64,000 bases of DNA. It comes from Siphonodentalium dalli (taxonomy: Eukaryota; Mollusca; Scaphopoda; Gadilida; Siphonodentaliidae). The stretch lies in the NCBI GenBank assembly GCA_032622095.1, contig CP136068.1, forward strand, positions 152,917,151-152,981,150. The letters run 5' to 3'. The translations under genes and the position numbers were made by a program. Below, piece after piece: positions 58,881 to 64,000 of this stretch. The notes under the pieces were generated by a model. It was not told where the DNA came from. It saw only the letters and a program-made list of their open reading frames with translations, and did no database searches. Each line of letters opens with the position of its first letter. Position 1 is the stretch's first letter.

Positions 58881-59207
58881 TATTGGAGTGAAAACTGAAT
58901 CGCTAGTATTAAAATAGATTATAGACCACCAATAACAAACACATATGGACATAATTGATTATTGAACCACATCCATGTTAATGCATGTACATTATATGTA
59001 TTTCGGTTCAAAACACCTTGCCACTCCATATAAAACCCTATTATAGCATATTTTTGGCACCAGCTTAGGGATAAATTAAAAGTTTTATATGTTGAAACAA
59101 AGATTGTAGATTACGACCGTAATATGAGTTCAATTATGTCCATATGCGTTTGTTATTGGTGGTCTATAATCTATTTTAATACTAGCGATTCAGTTTTCAC
59201 TCCAATA
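58881..59207. mobile_element. TA-flanked MITE with ~85-bp inverted arms
   Basis: TATTGGAGTGAAAACTGAAT at the left is matched by its complement at the right. TA dinucleotides flank it (58879-58880, 59208-59209). The arms extend through a second matched block around the GGTGGTCTATAATC motif. TA duplication suggests Tc1/mariner-type mobilisation. Confidence 0.65.
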
Positions 59208-59763
59208 TACAAAAATGTTTAAGTGTAAGGCATTTTACATGGTGTAATCGAATGTTTACCGTGAGTTCAATACAAATAATAAAAAAAATACCGTGCGTTC
59301 AATGTTTTTTTCTTCAAATATTACCGTGCGTTCAATTCTGTTGGAGCACCACGCTTTGAAATCGGGCTCGTATTTCGGGAAAAACACATGAAACAGGGGA
59401 CAAACGCTAAGCGTGGCTTTTAATGGGATATTAAGGCATCCAAAACATGTCTTTGTTATAAAATAAGACGTGGTATAGTTTGAAAAATGTGCTTTTGATC
59501 GCAAACGTGACGTGTTTTTAGCACGAAAATAGGAGGTTTAAACTTGATTTACGAGAGAACTAGACACGGTACTGAAACGAAATTAGTACGAAAATGTAGC
59601 GAAACATACCCCTCATCGCGGCAGGTTGGCACCCGGGCTAGGATTTTGACACAATTGGAGGGAAAGACGAAAATATACGTATCGTAGTCAAGCTGAGGCG
59701 AGCGACTTTTATTTATGTTCGATTACCGCGATACATCGTTCACTTCCGTTCATATACACAGTG

Positions 59764-59768
59764 AATTC
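59764..59768. repeat. Right 5-bp target-site duplication AATTC
   Basis: It directly follows the CACAGTG terminus at 59757-59763 and matches the left copy exactly. Confidence 0.75.
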
Positions 59769-60170
59769 GAATGTAAGGAATATTGTTGTGTTGGATGATT
59801 TAATGACTACCGCGAAAAAGGATCCCCGAATCAATAACTTGTTGACAGAAGGCAGCCATCATCGCAGTGTATATGTCATAACTCATCGCAGTGTATATGT
59901 CATAACACTGAAGTAAAATTTATATAACAAAGATCAAACACCAAGACGGAACTGTCAATACCTGATCCTATTTAAAAAAAACATACCGACAAGCAAAGTA
60001 TTATGACGTTAGCTAGATAAATATGTGAAAGAGCTAAAAGGTGCTTACTTCGTATATATATACGGAAATTTGAGTATGCCAGAGAAAATCAGTTATTAAA
60101 TCGTTGACCTTAAACCAACAACAGCAGAAGATGACCGTTTAAAACCAACATTTTTGAATCATGTGACACA
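59764..60170 (+). pseudogene. 3' part of the same decayed P-loop ATPase gene
   Basis: Reading resumes immediately after the right end of the inserted transposon with a Walker B-like VVLDDLM (~59785) and a SHHRSVYVI segment. A 24-bp in-frame tandem duplication sits at 59861-59908, and stops follow. A later stretch, VDLKPTTAEDDRLKP (~60100), also fits the C-terminus of this ATPase family. The order and orientation match the 5' part at 54660-54988, so one gene was split by the 4.8-kb insertion. Confidence 0.55.
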
Positions 60171-60289
60171 ACTACATGTCTATAAATGATGATGAGCCCT
60201 CAACCCATCTACAGAACTTTGACCACCAGGAGGGACAGAGTAACTGATATCACGGGTGTGAGGAAGTGAACAACGCAGAAAATATCAAC

Positions 60290-60496
60290 ATGATTCATTG
60301 CGAGGATTGTCGTGCCCAGTGAACCGACACATCGGCGAAAAGAAAACTACCGATGGATATGGATACTGTTTGCGATAAACGTCAAAAAATAAGAAGAAAC
60401 GATTCATTGATGTACCATAATGCCATCGATGAGGGACAAGCATTTGCTGACCTGATTGCAGCGTGCACATATACGTACAGCCAAAAAAACCGAAGA
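60290..60496 (+). pseudogene. Possible second decayed ORF with a CxxC start, beside the ATPase relic
   Basis: An ATG at 60290 opens MIHCEDCRAQ, then a stop. Another frame from 60353 stays open for ~48 codons up to the Helitron end. The HxxCxxC-like start suggests a zinc-binding protein of the same virus-like element. The evidence is thin and the frame is broken. Confidence 0.25.
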
Positions 60497-61091
60497 TCTA
60501 TTATATATTTTGGAAGATTTGCGTGTGCGTGTGTGTGTTCGCGATGAACTCGAAAACGCCTGAGCCGATTTCAATGAAACTTGGTGTGTGGGGGTATTTT
60601 TGGCCGGGAAGTGACATAGGCCTATTAATTTGCCAGTGCCACGTGACATTGACCTTCAAATCGGGTCATTTCAAGGTCAAACGCCCGAAAATCACGGGAT
60701 TTCGATGAAACTTGGTATTTGGGCCTTTTTGGGGTACTTTCGTATGGGGAGCATCATAAGTCTATTCATTTGCCCGTGCGACGTGACCTTGAAATCGGGT
60801 CAATTCAAGGTCAAATCGCAAAATTTGATGGGATTTCCACGAAATTTGATACATATGGTTACTTTTGTCCACTGAGTGTTTTGGACGGGTCAAATCGTGA
60901 CCCCGACCTGCCCTTGACCTTCAAAATGATCAATTCAAGGTCAAATCGGGTAAAACCGGATGGATTTCGACTGGTACTTTTGTGACCCCACCTGACCTTG
61001 ACCTTCAAAATTGACAATTCAAGGTCAAATCGCGCAATTCGCCGAAAAGCAGAGGGGAAACAGCCCGGACGAAGTCGGGTCCAACTGCTAG
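60497..61091 (+). mobile_element. Non-autonomous Helitron, 595 bp
   Basis: The 5' end is TCTATTATATAT preceded by A. The 3' end is CTAG followed by T, with a GC hairpin (CCCGGACGAAGTCGGG, 61066-61081) about 6 bases before CTAG. Insertion between A and T, TC at the 5' end, a subterminal hairpin and CTRR at the 3' end are the standard Helitron signature. The interior has several diverged copies of a GACCTTGA/TCAAGGTCAAAT module and no Rep/helicase frame. Confidence 0.82.
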
Positions 61092-61432
61092 TATACATAT
61101 ATATTTACACACTAAGTGTTGTCATCACTAAATCCAGCATTCTGATTGGTCGGCGCCCACGTGGCTAGTTGCAGTTATTTCTCGGTGAATGCGTAACGCC
61201 TCATAACACCAAGCTAATAACACCATCGATACGTCATTAGGTTTGGAAAGACGAACGCGTAATGTTTTGGGCGTATTTGGACTCGCGCAGGATTGACTTA
61301 ATACATCATCGGGTTTCAACATGAAGATAAATTGTTCCTTGCTATTGGGTATTTTGGGCTGATCTTGTCACGATACACTTTTCGATTTAAATATATTTAC
61401 AAAAGTGGCTTTTTCGCTAAATGTATATAAAT

Positions 61433-61594
61433 ATAAGGATTAACTGTCATGTGGACTATTTTTATGGAGATGTAACGGTGAGGTAAGTGGACATAACTTG
61501 TATGTAAAACCCTTTGGGTTTTACACAAGTTATGTCCACTTACCTCACCGTTACATCTCCATAAAAAACAGTCCACATGACAGTTAATCCTTAT
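61433..61594. repeat. Near-perfect 162-bp palindrome
   Basis: ATAAGGATTAACTGTCATGT and its complement bound two ~75-bp arms. The centre is AAAACCCTTTGGGTTTTAC. Only a few mismatches and a small indel are seen, suggesting a young MITE. Confidence 0.75.
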
Positions 61595-61604
61595 AAAGAA
61601 GCGG

Positions 61605-61898
61605 ATGCAAACGTTGATGCGAAGTTGGGAGTATACGGACATGAAATTATTTATTGCACAATATTCGAGATTTATTCGGTTTTTACTTCAACTACAGTAT
61701 GGCACATTATACAGTAATTTAATTATACATACCAAAATTATGGATGATTTGTATAATCTTATATCCAGATCCAGAGGTTTCAATGAGCAGCGTGCTATAT
61801 CATTGGCTATCAAGATGAAAACACACTTACTGAAGGATTATTGTGATGAGAGTGAAGATGAAACATGCTCGAATTCGGGCCGCATTATTTTTTTTTAA
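61605..61898 (+). CDS. Small hypothetical frame or exon, function unknown
   Basis: A frame of 97 codons, of which the last ~52 (MDDLYNLISRSRGFNEQRAI... to a stop at 61896-61898) have protein-like, charged composition and an acidic DESEDE segment. A possible acceptor (TTTTTACTTCAACTACAG) lies upstream at ~61695. The ..LISRSRGFNEQR string recalls a GoLoco motif weakly, but spacing and the key Gln differ. It could equally be another remnant of the virus-like element left of the Helitron, or chance. Confidence 0.2.
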   Translation: MQTLMRSWEYTDMKLFIAQYSRFIRFLLQLQYGTLYSNLIIHTKIMDDLYNLISRSRGFNEQRAISLAIKMKTHLLKDYCDESEDETCSNSGRIIFF

Positions 61899-61899
61899 C

Positions 61900-62970
61900 C
61901 AAACACGGGTTTATAGTAGAGAAGATGGTACAATAACAGTGCATCTAAAACTCTACACCCGCGTTATCGTCATTTAGCTTATTGTGGGGGGGGGGGGTGG
62001 GGTTGCTAACAATATAATCGAGAAACAAATTATAAAAGTAAATAACTAATAAATTCCTCACTGGCTTTGTGTCCACGGTTTTACATGTATATATCTTGTG
62101 CATTTGGCTAATAATACACTTCAAGGTACACACACACTGGCATGGACGGAGACCGTGAGAACGGCCTTTTTTTTGCAGATTGGCAATCACACATCGAATC
62201 CCGTCATTAACATCGTTACAAAAAAGGCTACCGCGTCGCAGTAATGTCACCACGTTTGAGCGGCGCAACACCGCAGTACCACCATTCGTTACCGCTGGTA
62301 ATGGGATTGTACAGCGAACGGTGCGTTGGTACCAAATGGTAGTGCAACCGCGATTCGGCGGTATGTCATCGCGGTATTAACACATGTACACATCGTTAAG
62401 GCAGGTCGCTTACTGTGAGCAGTGCTGTATATTATTTTGAGTATAAAAGGAGCTAGGTGGTCCCAAAACTGGCCGGATTTAGTGTATACAGTCACCCTTT
62501 AACCACAAATGCTCTATTTGTGCTTACGTACCATATGTGGTATTTTCACTTGAGCGTAATTATTTGCGCTTGAGGACAATGTGAATTAGCTAGGCCTCCC
62601 ATTATATATAAATACCAGTAGACGTTTTGAGATATCGCTCCAACTTGAATATAGCATGCACAATGTGTAAACAATAATCCGGCGGTAGAGACAAGCTGCA
62701 TGTCCACATTGGTAAAAAGGCTTTCGAACGAACAATCTTTCATTCGAAAATTTTGGCCAAAGCTAAATGCCACTAACGTCACCACCAGGCGTTAAGGAAG
62801 TGGCGTCACCACCAGGAGTTAAGGAAGTGACGTCATAGACAATTAGACATTTGTAGTAATAATATCTATATATATGTTGCCTGAAGATATGTAAACCATT
62901 GAAAGGCCTAGCAACATAAATATTTTCTAGAACCATGGCTTACTTATGGGAGGCCAAATTCACATTTAAT
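61900..62970. other. No gene recognised
   Basis: Contains a poly-G run (61986-62002), a short tandem repeat GCGTCACCACCAGG(C/A)GTTAAGGAAGTG at 62776-62830 and frames of up to 108 codons on the minus strand without motifs. Confidence 0.4.
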
Positions 62971-62974
62971 AATT

Positions 62975-63050
62975 AATTGTGCTTAAGCGCAATCAATTGC
63001 GCTTAAGCGCAATCAATTAGCGCAATTAATTGCGCTTAAGCGCAATTCAT
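62975..63050. repeat. Array of TTGCGCTTAAGCGCAA palindromes
   Basis: The 16-bp palindrome TTGCGCTTAAGCGCAA occurs two to three times in ~70 bp, joined by TCAATTAGCGCAATTAA. It is self-complementary at several scales. Confidence 0.7.
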
Positions 63051-63565
63051 GGTTATATGTAACAAAACACCCCTGGTGAATAAATAGGTTTCTCCAAAAC
63101 TTAGCATTAACTCCTATTGACATGTCACCTCTTGGTTTCATTGGTTTGATTGGGTAGGGAGCTAGCCCAACTTCTTTATCAAAATGGCAGACTCGCAATA
63201 GCATCACCTTCTGTTTTAGTTGGAGCGACTCGTGATAGCATTATATTATCTTCGGTATATATTAGTTGGGGCTACTTGCAATAGCATTACTTTCTGTATT
63301 AGTCAGGGCGACATTGATTTTCTAAAATTTTCGAGTATACAGGCACACCATATGAGAGAAGCAAGCCCTCGGTGACACCACATTCACACTATATGATCAT
63401 GGAAATACTATAGATTTGTGCAAGAGATGCTGATTTAATAAGAAAAACTAGAGCTCCAGGACTGAGACACCAAAGCTCCAGTGATTACACACCATTTTTT
63501 GGACAGGGATGCTGATAATATGAAAATAGGGTTTTTTTCCCCCTGATTTAAGTCAATAAGTAAAC

Positions 63566-63783
63566 CATACAGTAATGCTCTAATTAATCGACTCCTTAAC
63601 CACAGCAGAATTATGGATAACTTTTCAGGATTTAGTCGGAAATATGGCTTATTGCCATTCATTGGAAAGCTCTCGAGAGCTTTTCGATGAATGGCAACAA
63701 GCCATATTTCCGACTAAATCCTGAAACGTTACCCATAATTCTGCTGTGGTTAAGAAGTCGATTAATTAGAGCATTACTGTATG
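63566..63783. repeat. ~218-bp palindromic MITE
   Basis: CATACAGTAATGCTCTAATT and complement, through TTTAGTCGGAAATATGGCTT and complement, to a centre AGCTCTCGAGAGCT. The single arm recurs at ~3750-3842, where the mate is missing. Confidence 0.75.
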
Positions 63784-64000
63784 AGGTAAGAAAGCCCTCA
63801 TGCAGTGACACCGCATGCATGTATAGGCTAAAATCTGTGCAAAAATACATTAAAAACATCATACAAAAATTTACTAAGAGTTCCGGGAAGGCGACATCAA
63901 TTCTTTGGATAGAGGGATGCTGATAATATGTAATTAGGGATTCTCCTTGTTGAACACATACTCACAGTTGACTGTTGAGTACAGGTCAAAATTAGCCCAA

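Larger units (their letters stand above)
54989..59763. mobile_element. Transib/RAG-like TIR transposon, apparently non-autonomous
   Basis: A 4775-bp unit is bounded by ~110-bp terminal inverted repeats (54989-55098 and 59652-59763, a few mismatches and one 2-bp gap). Both begin CACTGTGTA and end CTCCAATTG. An exact 5-bp direct repeat AATTC flanks it (54984-54988, 59764-59768); no other duplication length fits. Transib and ProtoRAG/RAG-like transposons are known for TIRs starting CACWRTG (like the RSS heptamer CACAGTG) and 5-bp duplications. No transposase frame is visible. A second inverted pair lies further in (near 55640-55706 and 59212-59275). The centre is filled by a 3.2-kb tandem-repeat element and a TA-flanked MITE. 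It disrupts a P-loop ATPase relic whose halves lie on either side. Family assignment rests on ends only. Confidence 0.7.

Noticed and set aside
54989-59763. EnSpm/CACTA or Chapaev assignment from the CACT terminus
   Set aside because: The flanking duplication is exactly 5 bp (AATTC); 3- or 4-bp duplications do not match at the same boundary.

Overview
The window is AT-rich, intron-bearing and repeat-dominated eukaryotic DNA, most likely from a marine invertebrate and probably a bivalve or other mollusc. This rests on the gene types (OAF homologue, DED-caspase), metazoan GT-AG splice sites, and long 'pearl'-like repeats with ~165-bp tandem cores as described from bivalves. The taxon is an inference. 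No prokaryotic gene organisation, CRISPR array, rRNA or convincing tRNA was seen.

Cellular genes. (1) A partial four-exon minus-strand gene (18479 down to 2832): a PPPY/proline-rich N-terminus, a short linker exon, a small helical exon and the start of a C-terminal domain, with all internal junctions in phase 0. Its 3' end lies beyond the left edge, and the family is not named. (2) A complete plus-strand gene for the secreted protein OAF (out at first) in four exons (28276-28488, 30991-31128, 34516-34693, 40736-41013; 268 codons). Its introns are filled with transposons. (3) A single-exon minus-strand initiator-type caspase (54134-52137, 665 aa) with tandem death-effector domains, a long linker and an intact His/Cys pair in a QSCRG active site.

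Mobile DNA makes up most of the rest. 0-22 kb: hAT-type, TTAA-type (piggyBac-like) and fold-back elements, a 4.1-kb TA-flanked element with ~1.5-kb inverted arms (8566-12640), and a decayed CR1-like non-LTR retrotransposon (21123-22434). 22.6-27.6 kb: a terminal-inverted-repeat element with an 8-bp duplication, split by a 2.9-kb tandem-repeat element. 28.5-40.5 kb: two hAT elements with 7/8 target duplications and a nearly identical E-L-E-L-E tandem array, all in OAF introns. 41.6-47.2 kb: a cluster of ~90-bp hairpins and a poly-G minisatellite. 54.6-61.1 kb is the most striking part. A relic of a virus-like P-loop ATPase gene is interrupted by a 4775-bp element with ~110-bp TIRs beginning CACTGTG and an exact 5-bp duplication (AATTC), the signature of Transib/RAG-type transposons. 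A 595-bp Helitron with canonical ends lies just downstream.

The three cellular genes do not form an obvious pathway. The window is best read as a transposon-saturated gene neighbourhood in which nested insertions reveal element boundaries.
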